The position numbers were made by a program, and so were the translations under genes. This document shows positions 16,739-26,019 of a DNA stretch of 59,580 nucleotides, in pieces. Within the stretch, counting starts at the first letter, position 1, and the number at the start of each line of letters is the position of its first letter. The notes beneath the pieces are model-generated. The model made no database searches and had not been told where the DNA came from. It saw only the letters and a program-made list of their open reading frames with translations. The DNA lies in NCBI GenBank assembly GCA_023411225.1, contig JAEYPA010000123.1, positions 1 to 59,580 on the forward strand, written 5' to 3'. The stretch is from Bacillota bacterium (lineage in GTDB: Bacteria > Bacillota > Clostridia > Lachnospirales > Lachnospiraceae).

Positions 16739-18223
16739 ATGAAGAAACTATCTATGTCATTACTAGCTGAGCTAGTAGCTCAGAAGCGAAAAGAAAAGTC
16801 AATGACTCAGAAGGAGTTGGCAGAAGCAACCGGAATAAATCGTTCTTTAGTTTCTAGGCTAGAGAAAAAGGATTTTATACCTTCGATTCCACAGTTAGAA
16901 CGGTTAGGCGAGGTGCTAGGATTTGATCTGAATGCTGTGTTCATCAATTCCGAAACAACAACTACACTACGCTCTACTTCTCCTATGAATATCGCAGTTG
17001 CAGGTACCGGATATGTTGGATTATCGATTGCCATTTTACTTGCCCAACATAATAAAGTTACTGCAGTGGACATCATCCCAGAAAAAGTCGAGATGTTGAA
17101 CAATAAAAAATCCCCCATCCAGGATGATTATATTGAAAAATACCTGGCGGAGAAAGAACTAGATCTGACAGCCACACTAGATGGGGAGGAGGCCTACAAA
17201 AATGCTGACTTTGTGGTGATTGCTGCTCCAACTAACTATGACAGTCAAAAGCATTATTTTGATACTTCCGCTGTAGAGGCAGTTATAGAGTTGGTTCTTA
17301 AGGTCAATCCAGATGCCTTTATGGTAATTAAATCAACCATTCCGGTAGGTTATACTGAATCAGTACGCAAAAAATACAATACTTCCCATATCCTTTTTAG
17401 CCCTGAATTCTTACGGGAATCAAAAGCACTCTATGATAACCTGTATCCGAGCAGAATCATCGTATCTACAGATCAGAAAGATGAACGCGTAGTAAATGCA
17501 TCACATACCTTTGCCGCTCTTCTACTGGAAGGTGCAATAAAGGAAGATATCCCAACATTATTTATGGGATTTACAGAAGCGGAAGCAGTAAAGCTCTTCG
17601 CAAATACATATTTGGCACTTCGGGTGTCCTACTTTAATGAATTAGATACCTATGCAGAAATGAAAGGACTAGACACAGAAGACATCATACAAGGTGTATG
17701 TCTAGATCCTAGAATCGGAACTCACTATAACAATCCTTCTTTTGGGTACGGGGGATACTGTCTTCCTAAGGATACAAAGCAGTTATTAGCAAATTACGAT
17801 GAAGTACCTCAAAATATGATGAGTGCAATCGTAGAAAGCAATCGGACAAGAAAAGACTTTATTGCAGATCGGGTACTACAGATGGCAGGATACTATGGAT
17901 ATGGGGAAGATAATACATATGATGCAAGTATGGAAAAAGAGGTTGTAATCGGTGTATATCGATTAACCATGAAGAGTAATTCTGACAACTTCCGTCAAAG
18001 TAGCATACAGGGGATCATGAAACGTATTAAGGCAAAAGGCGCTACTGTGGTGATATACGAACCAACACTAGAAGATGGAAGTACGTTCTTTGGAAGTAAG
18101 GTAGTAAATGATTTGAAGAAATTTAAAGAAATGAGTCAAAGTGTTATAGCTAATAGGTATGATAGTTGCCTGGATGATGTGAGAGAGAAAGTTTATACAA
18201 GGGATTTGTTTAAGAGGGATTGA
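16739..18223 (+). CDS. XRE-type HTH domain fused to UDP-glucose 6-dehydrogenase
   Basis: This 494-residue protein has an N-terminal Cro/CI-type helix-turn-helix (about residues 8-67: QKRKEKSMTQKELAEATGI then NRSLVSRLEKKDFIPSIPQL). A complete UDP-glucose/GDP-mannose dehydrogenase starts at Met83: NAD-binding GTGYVG (89-94), KSTIPVGYTE, SPEFLRES, and the catalytic cysteine in GYGGYCLPKD at residue 341, equivalent to about 259 in stand-alone Ugd. All key residues are present, so it should make UDP-glucuronate. The ATG follows AAAGGAG. The HTH and its upstream palindrome suggest the enzyme also binds DNA. It stands alone between the two polysaccharide loci. The enzyme role is firm; the regulatory role is inference. 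Confidence 0.9.
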   Translation: MKKLSMSLLAELVAQKRKEKSMTQKELAEATGINRSLVSRLEKKDFIPSIPQLERLGEVLGFDLNAVFINSETTTTLRSTSPMNIAVAGTGYVGLSIAILLAQHNKVTAVDIIPEKVEMLNNKKSPIQDDYIEKYLAEKELDLTATLDGEEAYKNADFVVIAAPTNYDSQKHYFDTSAVEAVIELVLKVNPDAFMVIKSTIPVGYTESVRKKYNTSHILFSPEFLRESKALYDNLYPSRIIVSTDQKDERVVNASHTFAALLLEGAIKEDIPTLFMGFTEAEAVKLFANTYLALRVSYFNELDTYAEMKGLDTEDIIQGVCLDPRIGTHYNNPSFGYGGYCLPKDTKQLLANYDEVPQNMMSAIVESNRTRKDFIADRVLQMAGYYGYGEDNTYDASMEKEVVIGVYRLTMKSNSDNFRQSSIQGIMKRIKAKGATVVIYEPTLEDGSTFFGSKVVNDLKKFKEMSQSVIANRYDSCLDDVREKVYTRDLFKRD

Positions 18224-18442
18224 GGGTTAGAATTTAAATTTGAAAATGAGCCATTCGCTCATTAAGACTTTGAGCCACTTTTAATCTAGTGATTGGTTCA
18301 GAAACAACTCACATTAAGATGAATATTTATATATGATTATATCATGTAACGAATTTTCCAAAAAATCTGAGGTGTATTTGGTGGACTCAAAAGTATAGAT
18401 TCGAATATTAAAAATACAGAATATAATCGGCAGCTTTAAAGA

Positions 18443-18484
18443 AATAGCCCAATCCGTACCATAGTTCGAATTGGGCTATTTTTT
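18443..18484 (+). terminator. Intrinsic terminator downstream of HTH-Ugd
   Basis: AATAGCCCAAT (18443-18453) and ATTGGGCTATT (18470-18480) form an 11-bp perfect stem followed by TTTT. A smaller hairpin, AATGAGC-CATTC-GCTCATT (18245-18263), lies just after the gene but lacks a T-run. The 180 bases between the two hairpins show nothing else. Confidence 0.7.
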
Positions 18485-18504
18485 GGCTTTGGAAAATGCT
18501 TATA

Positions 18505-18661
18505 CCTGTCCAATCTTGATTATAAACACTCCGTTTTTCAAACGACCAAACAGACCTACACAAAAAGAATTATTTGGTGAACAACCTTTTCTGGAATGGT
18601 CCATTCTATTTTGCTTTTCCACCCATTCATTCCAACCTGACCATTTAATAACATCCTCTGT
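18505..18661 (-). mobile_element. Remnant of an IS3-family transposase (OrfB)
   Basis: Read on the minus strand, this stretch encodes about 52 uninterrupted residues containing RMDHSRKGCSPNNSFC followed by VGLFGRLKN. This matches the end of the DDE domain of IS3/IS150-type transposases (SRKGxxxDNAxxExFFGxLKxE). The catalytic glutamate position appears to be valine, and the flanks are out of frame or stopped, so it is dead. It marks an old insertion between the HTH-Ugd gene and the capsule locus. Confidence 0.75.
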
Positions 18662-18956
18662 CAGAATAGACAATCAGATGCTCGTTTTCGCACAACCCCT
18701 ATATCGCCTGTTCGAGCATTCGAGTTACTAAAGTAGAATCCATTTTAAAAATCTATTTTTCTAAATCTCGAAAAACAAATTACGATTTTTTAAAATTATC
18801 TATACTAACAATCTCTTCATTTATTCAGCTCAGAAAACAACACCAGCATCTGCATATGCAATGAGAAACGCAAGAGCAGAAATGTATTATCCAAGTCCAT
18901 TATGAATTCTCTATGTCAATACTTAAATACCTGATTAATTCATATGCATATCCAAC
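18662..18956. other. Intergenic remnant region
   Basis: No intact gene is seen. On the plus strand a frame is open from 18765 to a stop at 18903-18905, and its last part (TPASAYAMRNARAEMYYPSP) looks coding-like without matching a family I know. It has no start signal and is best regarded as debris around the transposase remnant. Confidence 0.3.
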
Positions 18957-20444
18957 CTATTTTAATTTCCTGAAAATTTTAATAACCATATTTGGATACA
19001 TTATGCAATTGCATATAATACTAATTACTCCCGTGATTAATGCCACCTTTATTGCAAGTATTGCCCAATATATATATGATATTTCTTGCATTTCTAAGAA
19101 TCGAGTTGCAACAAATGAGATTAATATAACACATACATCAATAGCTATATGTTTGACAAAGTGCTTGAACGGCCTATTAATTATATTATTAGATAAATAT
19201 ATCGCTAAATAAACTGTTCTATATATCATAGCAATTAATGTTCCAATTGCAACACCCACTAATCCAAAATTAAAAACACAGGCGATTGAGATAATTACAT
19301 TAATAAACGCTTCGATAATTGCACTATTTTGAGTTTGTTTGTAATGTCCTGCAACAAAAACCATGGCATTGTATGGTAGCCTAATGCAATATGCCATCTG
19401 TGCAAATGATATCAACATGCCAAATAGAGGAACAATGTAATTAGCATCTTCAATTCCCAAAGTATATACTTTTACAAAGGGAACTATTAAAATGCTTGTA
19501 CATGTAAATAGAAATGTTACCCCGGTATGCATTATCCATTCATACAGTGCAAATGTATTAAGCAATACATCTGATTCCTGTTTTGCGTACATATTGCCTA
19601 ATAATGACTGTATTCCGGTTATTGATGAGGAAATAACCATTTTAATTCCATTTACAACTAAAAAATATACATTATAAATTGATACATTTGACAATGTAGA
19701 GAAAAAAGTAAGTACAACGGTATCAGTATTTGTGAGTACAACATAAGCAACATGTTGTGCTACACCATTCCACTTTTGCTTTATTGGTTCCTCTGTTAAT
19801 TCAATTCTTTTATTAATTTTATAGTGTTTTTTTACATACAACGACAGTACTAATGGGCGGATAAATAATATTATTGATGCACTCAATTTAAAAATCAGTA
19901 TGGATGCACCAAGGTTTACTAGAAAAACACTAAAAACCGTAATAAGTATTTGAGTGATAATTTGTAGTGCAAGTAAAACATATACAGATTGATCTGCTGT
20001 AACCAACACTCTGTAAGACAAGCAAATATAATATTCGATAAATGTGCTAATTGATATAACTAATACCAAAGAAGACGTAAACCAAAAATCATAGGTTCCA
20101 TTTACCAAAAGCGGATAAAAAGCAAATAATATGCCAACATATGCCACCAATACTATCCCAATTTTCTTAAAAAAACGATCCGAAGAAGTAATTATTCGAC
20201 TAATCTCTTCCTCATTGTGATCTGCTAATGGTTTATACAATGATGATTGAACAACAACACCTATTCCACATTCGGCCAACGAGATAAAGCTCAAAAAATA
20301 TGTAATGGAAGATACTAAACCATTAACATCAGATCCATAGTATTCTAAAATTAACTTAGGTATTATAAAGCCACATATAAATGTTGTAACCTGACTCAAT
20401 AATCCTAATAATGTATTTAATTGAAGTTTTTTTCTTCTATCCAT
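18957..20444 (-). CDS. Oligosaccharide flippase (Wzx-type), locus 2
   Basis: This 495-residue membrane protein with about 14 hydrophobic segments starts LNTLLGLLSQVTTFICGFIIPKLILEYYGSDVNGLV, characteristic of polysaccharide-biosynthesis flippases of Gram-positive capsule loci. It would export the lipid-linked repeat unit of the second polymer. It is the last gene of the second locus, 52 bases after the TupA-like gene. Base composition is more AT-rich than locus 1, as for the neighbouring genes up to about 28 kb, which suggests this serotype-specific block was acquired as a unit. Confidence 0.9.
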   Translation of the reverse strand: MDRRKKLQLNTLLGLLSQVTTFICGFIIPKLILEYYGSDVNGLVSSITYFLSFISLAECGIGVVVQSSLYKPLADHNEEEISRIITSSDRFFKKIGIVLVAYVGILFAFYPLLVNGTYDFWFTSSLVLVISISTFIEYYICLSYRVLVTADQSVYVLLALQIITQILITVFSVFLVNLGASILIFKLSASIILFIRPLVLSLYVKKHYKINKRIELTEEPIKQKWNGVAQHVAYVVLTNTDTVVLTFFSTLSNVSIYNVYFLVVNGIKMVISSSITGIQSLLGNMYAKQESDVLLNTFALYEWIMHTGVTFLFTCTSILIVPFVKVYTLGIEDANYIVPLFGMLISFAQMAYCIRLPYNAMVFVAGHYKQTQNSAIIEAFINVIISIACVFNFGLVGVAIGTLIAMIYRTVYLAIYLSNNIINRPFKHFVKHIAIDVCVILISFVATRFLEMQEISYIYWAILAIKVALITGVISIICNCIMYPNMVIKIFRKLK

Positions 20445-20496
20445 AGGAATGGTTCCTTCTTACTAATATAGAATAATTAACAATACTGTAATATAG

Positions 20497-21435
20497 TTAT
20501 CTTGAAACATCTAGCTTCCATAGTTTCCCAAGTTCAACATCATATGACGAAGGTAGAATCCTATCAAATCCACCTCCATTAGTGAAAGTCATTTCTCCAA
20601 AATAAATTTTTCCCTCAACATTATACAAATCAACTCTAACATGTGAAAATCCAGTGGATAACACAGTTGCAAGTTCAATCATTTTTGCAAAATTAATAGG
20701 TTTAGGTATCTCTTTGTCGTAATGTCCGAGAGCTTCCTGATTCCAGGGTTGAAGATTCCAATTCAAGTCATACACATTTCTTGTATGATTTGAATATCTA
20801 CCTATATCCACCCAACAAAACAATGGTTTTCCATCAAAGCACAAAAACTTATAATCCTGAAGATCCCCTGTTTTAGTCTCTATGTATTCTTCTGCAATGA
20901 TCTTGGGAACAATTTTGGAATAATGAAGTTCAAACGTCTTATATCCAAAATCCGTGTTTAACCAATCATTTATTGTCCTTTTAGTAGACTTTAGATTTAA
21001 TTTTTCTTTGTCCTTAACTATTATATTAGTTCCACTTCCATGGTTTGTTTTCAAAACAAATCTATTAGGCAAACTATTAAAATCAATTTCATCAAAAGAA
21101 TTCCACACTCCCAAGAGAGGAATCAAATACTCTTCCCCAATAACCTTTTTTATCCAACTTCTTACTAAATATTTGTCCGTATACTGCGTCTTTAACGGAT
21201 TCTCATCATACAGTTTCTCCCACTGCATTTTTTCCGTATAGCATGTAGGATTATTCCAATTCAACTCATGCCCAATTCTTTTCTTGTATTGTTCGCTTAT
21301 CATTGCAGGATACTCTTTCTTATCCATTTTCTTTCTTTTCTTTACCAACCTAATTGTTCGTAATCGCATCCAGTGTCGATACTCTTCAAGAAGTCCAGGG
21401 AAAGTTTTTTTCATAAAGGTAATCATTTTTCTCAT
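20497..21435 (-). CDS. TupA-like ATP-grasp protein
   Basis: This 312-residue protein belongs to the ATP-grasp family named after the teichuronopeptide gene tupA and is often annotated as a glycosyltransferase. Family marks are NPTCYTEKMQWEKLYDENPLKTQYTDKY, VLKTNHGSGTNIIV, IAEEYIE, DYKFLCFDGKPLFCWVD, and the metal/ATP-binding end HVRVDLYNVEGKIYFGEMTF. ATP-grasp enzymes form amide bonds, so it may attach an amino acid or similar group to a uronic acid of the polymer. That would fit the nucleotide-sugar dehydrogenase at 24.5 kb. The ATG follows AGGAG by six bases, and it lies 15 bases after the polymerase gene. Confidence 0.87.
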   Translation of the reverse strand: MRKMITFMKKTFPGLLEEYRHWMRLRTIRLVKKRKKMDKKEYPAMISEQYKKRIGHELNWNNPTCYTEKMQWEKLYDENPLKTQYTDKYLVRSWIKKVIGEEYLIPLLGVWNSFDEIDFNSLPNRFVLKTNHGSGTNIIVKDKEKLNLKSTKRTINDWLNTDFGYKTFELHYSKIVPKIIAEEYIETKTGDLQDYKFLCFDGKPLFCWVDIGRYSNHTRNVYDLNWNLQPWNQEALGHYDKEIPKPINFAKMIELATVLSTGFSHVRVDLYNVEGKIYFGEMTFTNGGGFDRILPSSYDVELGKLWKLDVSR

Positions 21436-21450
21436 AATATACTCCTATTA

Positions 21451-22776
21451 TTAAGGTAGAACTTCATTTTCCACGTCACAATTAATGAATTCATTTCTGC
21501 ATACTGCCAATATTAACCAGAATGAAATGTTACAGAAGTATGACTCTGACATTCCATGGATAAAAATGCATATCAACATTCCGTAAAGAATATAGGATTC
21601 TTTAACATTCTTGGTTTTTCTATTAATATTTGCAAAAGACTTAATAAGAATCATTATTGTTAATACTACTCCACCAATTCCTAACTCTCCAAAAGATTCA
21701 ATAATGGTGTTATGTGTATGAGCATAATCCCAACCAATGAGGCTCTTAATTATTCTGTTACTACAATAATGCCCTGGTCCATATCCCCACATCCAATAGC
21801 CACCGCTAATGACATATTGCAGTACTGAAGCATAGATTAGAGTTCGATTTGATCCTCCTGAATCAATAATTGATTTTATGTTAAATCTAGATAAATCTAC
21901 GTCTACTGAAGAAACAAGTGGACTTATTATCGCACACAAAATACCGACACCTAGTAACAACTTCATCAGCTTTCCAGTAAAATGCCCGCTTCTCTTTGCC
22001 TTCAACAAGAAAATCAGTATACTAGCAGCCATAAAAGCTAATAAGGCACCTCGTGATCCACTGAGAAAAGCCAATAATACCACTATAATGCACAAACATA
22101 GTTTTATGCTTTTACCTGTTTTAGAAATTATATATGATACTATCATAATAGTTGCTAATTGAGCACATGACATACCAAACGAATTTGTATTCACAGTGTT
22201 TGAGATTGTCAGTCTACCATCCACTATACTGCCGGAAATAACAACCGTAAGCAAATAACCAATAATCATTGCCCCTGCAATTTTAGGCAATACCAACGAG
22301 AGTTTTCGTATGTCAATTTTATAAAAATTCCCAATAATCGTCGTAACAATTATTATGTATAACAACTTAAATAATCCATTTGAATAATTAAACTGGGACT
22401 GGTTAAAAGAAATCACTGCAGTAATACAAAGGCCAATTAAAGGAATCAAACATTTTGTATTTATATGAGTATTCCTTTTCCTCAGAGAATTAATAAATAT
22501 AAGAAACACAAGAATAGTGTAAATACTATATAATCCCTCCAATGCACCATGAAAGTAATAAGCAATTGTTGAAAACAAGAAACAAATACCTATATAATGT
22601 TCTGGACAATTAATAAACGGCAGTGCCAACAAAAATAGCAGCCCAAAGGTAGTAAAACTTATCGTAGGCAGAAACATAGACAACAATATAATAACAAATG
22701 TATACAAACAGGCCCATATATCATATATATTAACTTTATAATTATTATTTTCAAACATAGCAAATCCAACTCTCAT
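21451..22776 (-). CDS. O-antigen ligase/polymerase-like protein (Wzy), locus 2
   Basis: This 441-residue protein has about 11 membrane segments and the Wzy_C/O-antigen-ligase region around SNRTLIYASVLQYVISGGYWMWGYGPGHY, with AHTHNTIIESFGELGIGGVVL carrying the conserved H-x-H-N motif. It would polymerise exported repeat units outside the membrane. The first ATG has no clear ribosome site; an ATG at 22758 is a possible alternative. About 130 bases of AT-rich sequence without a recognisable signal separate it from the upstream glycosyltransferase. Confidence 0.85.
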   Translation of the reverse strand: MRVGFAMFENNNYKVNIYDIWACLYTFVIILLSMFLPTISFTTFGLLFLLALPFINCPEHYIGICFLFSTIAYYFHGALEGLYSIYTILVFLIFINSLRKRNTHINTKCLIPLIGLCITAVISFNQSQFNYSNGLFKLLYIIIVTTIIGNFYKIDIRKLSLVLPKIAGAMIIGYLLTVVISGSIVDGRLTISNTVNTNSFGMSCAQLATIMIVSYIISKTGKSIKLCLCIIVVLLAFLSGSRGALLAFMAASILIFLLKAKRSGHFTGKLMKLLLGVGILCAIISPLVSSVDVDLSRFNIKSIIDSGGSNRTLIYASVLQYVISGGYWMWGYGPGHYCSNRIIKSLIGWDYAHTHNTIIESFGELGIGGVVLTIMILIKSFANINRKTKNVKESYILYGMLICIFIHGMSESYFCNISFWLILAVCRNEFINCDVENEVLP

Positions 22777-22903
22777 TAATAGTATTTAGAAGGAAAAATC
22801 ATCGTTCTCACATATAGTGCAAATTACATTAACAGTCGCTACAACATATTCCACTTCTTCGTTAATGTGTTAGTACCTTGTCGTAATATTGATCTTTCCG
22901 ATT

Positions 22904-24088
22904 CTATTCTTGACTTCCAATCTTATCCAAGTAATCTAACGCCATATTTTCATCGGTCATTTTCACTGCTGTATTATATCCATTTATCAATATCTTTTTT
23001 CTTTCAAGCATATCTAGCGCCTTTACATCTATCATTTTTTCCAATAAAGATTCTTCTTTGAGTGGTTCAACTAAGTATCCATTAATTCCATCTATTATTA
23101 CCCCATCAATACCTTCTCCTCGTGTTCCAATCGCAATACAGCCTTGCGCCATAGCTTCTAAATACACTAATCCCAATGTTTCATTTGTACTTACCATTAC
23201 GAACAAATCAGCTTCTCTCATATGGCTAATAACTAATTCTCTAGGAACTCTGCCTACAAACACCACTTTTTGTTCAATTTTTAGTTGTTTACATAAATCT
23301 TTTAGATTAGCCTCTTCTTCTCCACTACCGATTATCTCGACACTAATGGCTCCCTTATACAATGAAACGGCTTTTAATAATACATCAACCCTCTTTTGTT
23401 TGTTGAGATTTCCGGCATAAATTACCTTAAGACTATTTATCTCTCGCTCGGCCTTATCAAAAACTCTTTTTTGGTCCCAGATAAGATCACCTGATATACC
23501 TGAAAAGATAATAGGCGAATAAATCGGAGACAAACCCACCTTATTCGCTCTTTGAAGGAGGTTCTGTGATCTAAACGCAATCACTTTGAATAAACTACTC
23601 ATTTGCTTTATCGTATTCATTTGCTTTATCGTATTTTTACTTTCCAATTCTCGTATATCACTTCCATGAATAATACAAGCACTAGATTCACTTCCATTTA
23701 TAAACATTTTACAAAAATCAAGGCATGACATTGGAAAATGGACAAGCACAATATCCGGTATAAAAGATGTATGATTTCTTAAAAGATACTCTTTTATCCT
23801 TTTTGCTAACAAATGTTGTTGAAAGCTAAAAGCTTTGTTTGCATGTGGGATGAGTAATTGTACTTCTCCAAAAATCACTTTGACGCCTTCATATTCATTT
23901 TCTTTGATCTCTCTCGTTATTTTCCTAGAAAACATCAATTTAGCAGGATTCTGATATGCGTGTAAAACGAATACATTATGCCCTTTCTTAGTCCACTCCC
24001 TTGCAAAATAATGAACGGCTTTGGTATCGTTTCTCACCATATATTCATTTGGTTCTGGATAAATTGAACTAATTAATAAAATATTCAT
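22904..24088 (-). CDS. Glycosyltransferase family 4
   Basis: This GT-B enzyme (394 residues) has an N-terminus MNILLISSIYPEPNEYMVRNDT, mid-domain IIHGSDIRELE and donor motifs VIYAGNLNKQKRVDVLL and NETLGLVYLEAMAQGC (E-x7-E). The frame is open to 24151, but the ATG at 24088 follows AAGGAG by nine bases and starts the conserved Rossmann strand, so it is chosen. A 12-base sequence (GCTTTATCGTAT) repeats in tandem around 23610-23637, giving a duplicated IKQMNTIKQM stretch. It extends the repeat unit of locus 2. Confidence 0.87.
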   Translation of the reverse strand: MNILLISSIYPEPNEYMVRNDTKAVHYFAREWTKKGHNVFVLHAYQNPAKLMFSRKITREIKENEYEGVKVIFGEVQLLIPHANKAFSFQQHLLAKRIKEYLLRNHTSFIPDIVLVHFPMSCLDFCKMFINGSESSACIIHGSDIRELESKNTIKQMNTIKQMSSLFKVIAFRSQNLLQRANKVGLSPIYSPIIFSGISGDLIWDQKRVFDKAEREINSLKVIYAGNLNKQKRVDVLLKAVSLYKGAISVEIIGSGEEEANLKDLCKQLKIEQKVVFVGRVPRELVISHMREADLFVMVSTNETLGLVYLEAMAQGCIAIGTRGEGIDGVIIDGINGYLVEPLKEESLLEKMIDVKALDMLERKKILINGYNTAVKMTDENMALDYLDKIGSQE

Positions 24089-24155
24089 ACAAAAGTACTC
24101 CTTTTTATATGTAAGCCTATCACTAAGCCAAGCAAGAATCATAACTTTCATTAGA

Positions 24156-24418
24156 TTACTTGTGATTTATGAAAGAATAATAAACTATAATATTAATAAC
24201 ATTTTTTGGATATACCACCTATTATGAAGTAAATCGTACCCTAGGTCAAGGACACTTAAATGCCGGCGCCTAAAGTGTTCACATGTGATATATCTTTCTT
24301 AAATAAAAACGTTTATTATCAGAAGAATTCTCTCCATCCAAAGCTTTCTTTTGTCCGAACTCCTCAGGCATCTTTTCAATAACCAAAGACTTGGGTGGAT
24401 TTAGTATCTTAAATAGCT
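24156..24418. other. Gene-free stretch between glycosyltransferase and UDP-sugar dehydrogenase genes
   Basis: On the minus strand a frame of about 45 codons (around 24285-24420, ...PPKSLVIEKMPEEFGQKKALDGENSS...) looks coding-like but has no start and matches nothing I know; it may be a remnant. Nearer the glycosyltransferase, ACACTT (24252-24257) and AAGTGT (24273-24278) can pair, and the sequence around them resembles one upstream of the next gene (about 25930-25970). Confidence 0.3.
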
Positions 24419-24455
24419 AAAAGATTATTTCCATCAACCAATCTGATGATGGAAA
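24419..24455 (-). terminator. Intrinsic terminator after the UDP-sugar dehydrogenase gene
   Basis: TTTCCATCA (24428-24436) and TGATGGAAA (24447-24455) form a 9-bp stem. On the minus strand the stem is followed by TAATCTTTT. It lies about 40 bases after the stop of the dehydrogenase gene and would separate it from the downstream glycosyltransferase block. Confidence 0.75.
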
Positions 24456-24496
24456 TTCATCCGAAATACTCTGATATTCCACATCTATAAGTTATA

Positions 24497-25816
24497 TTAA
24501 AGTCTCCACCAACTCATTCCAGATGCTTTTAAATCTGCAACTTTATACAATCCTTTTACGTCTAGCAGAACCTTTGAGGAATCTTCACTGTCTTTGAATA
24601 ATGCTTTAATATCTGATACATTCATTTTCTTAAACTCATTGTGTGCAACTGCTACAATAATGCAATCCGCATCTTTTGCATCTTCAATGGTTTTCAATTC
24701 GACACCATACTCATGAATAGCATCATTATAATCTGCCCAAGGATCAACAACAATTGGCTGAATTCCATATGTTTCAAGTCTTTTTATAATATCATCAACC
24801 TTACTATTTCTAGTGTCAGGACAATTCTCTTTAAAAGTAAGTCCAAGAATAATAACCTTTGATTTTCTTGGCGCCTGACCAGATACAATCATTTTCTTAA
24901 CAGCCACATCTGCAACATATGCTCCCATATTATCATTTACAATACGGCCATTCAAAATAATCTGGCTATGATAGCCTAATTGTTCTGCCTCATATGTAAA
25001 GTAATATGGATCAACACCTATACAATGTCCTCCAACAAGTCCTGGTCGGAATCCTAATGCATTCCATTTAGTATTCATACCGTCAACCACTTCATTTGTA
25101 TCTATTCCCATGCGATCAAATACCATTGCAAGTTCATTCATGAAAGCAATATTAATGTCACGTTGGCTATTTTCGACTACTTTTATTGCCTCTGCCGTCT
25201 TAATATTTGAGACAGGATACGTGCCCACTTCTATTACAAGATCATAAACATTTTTTATTTCTTCAAGAGCGTCTGCATCCATACCAGAAACAATCTTATG
25301 AATATTTTCGAGTCTATGTACTTTGTCACCAGGATTGATACGTTCTGGGGAATAACCAACCTTAAAGTCTAACCCGCATTTCATCCTAGACATTTTTTCT
25401 AGGATAGGAATACAAACGTCCTCTGTGCACCCAGGATAAACCGTTGACTCATAAACGACTATAGTCCCTTTTGTAATATTACGCCCTACAATTTCAGATG
25501 CGCTAATCACAGGTGTAAGGTCAGGCGTATGGTCTGTGTTAACTGGTGTAGGAACAGCAACAATAATAAATTTTGCTTCCCGCAATTTCTCTTCATCAGA
25601 AGTGAATTCAACGGAAGAAGCCTTTACTCCATCATCTCCAACTTCCTTTGTCGGGTCTAATCCTTGCTTATACAATGCTATCTTTTCTGAATTTAGATCG
25701 TATCCTATGACTTTAACTTTTTTGGCAAATGCAACTGCAATAGGCATACCTACGTATCCCAGCCCCACCAATGCGATTTTTTCTTCCCCTGTTAATATTT
25801 TTTTATAAAGCGACAT
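24497..25816 (-). CDS. UDP-N-acetyl-hexosamine dehydrogenase (TviB/WbpO/CapL family)
   Basis: This 439-residue nucleotide-sugar dehydrogenase converts a UDP-HexNAc to the uronic acid with two NAD. It has VGLGYVGMP near the N-terminus, ESTVYPGCTE, YSPERINPGDK and the catalytic cysteine in GGHCIGVDPYY. The latter motif separates UDP-HexNAc dehydrogenases from UDP-glucose dehydrogenases (GxGGxCxPKD, as in the HTH fusion here), so this window encodes two different uronate-forming enzymes. The ATG follows GAGGAG. UDP-GalNAcA or UDP-GlcNAcA/ManNAcA is the probable product; which one cannot be read by eye. Confidence 0.92.
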   Translation of the reverse strand: MSLYKKILTGEEKIALVGLGYVGMPIAVAFAKKVKVIGYDLNSEKIALYKQGLDPTKEVGDDGVKASSVEFTSDEEKLREAKFIIVAVPTPVNTDHTPDLTPVISASEIVGRNITKGTIVVYESTVYPGCTEDVCIPILEKMSRMKCGLDFKVGYSPERINPGDKVHRLENIHKIVSGMDADALEEIKNVYDLVIEVGTYPVSNIKTAEAIKVVENSQRDINIAFMNELAMVFDRMGIDTNEVVDGMNTKWNALGFRPGLVGGHCIGVDPYYFTYEAEQLGYHSQIILNGRIVNDNMGAYVADVAVKKMIVSGQAPRKSKVIILGLTFKENCPDTRNSKVDDIIKRLETYGIQPIVVDPWADYNDAIHEYGVELKTIEDAKDADCIIVAVAHNEFKKMNVSDIKALFKDSEDSSKVLLDVKGLYKVADLKASGMSWWRL

Positions 25817-26019
25817 TTTAATTCTCCTCTATCTTCGATAAATTGTTATATAATTAAGCAATTAGATCGTTTGTTATTCATAAACCAATACTTTAAAATA
25901 TCAATCCTAATAATAGATTATTGTGATTTTAGGTCTTCACTCGGAATGACTTAAATACCAGCTCGGAAACATGTTTTCACCCAACACATATTATTGTTAA
26001 CCTAGATAAGTCACAAAGT

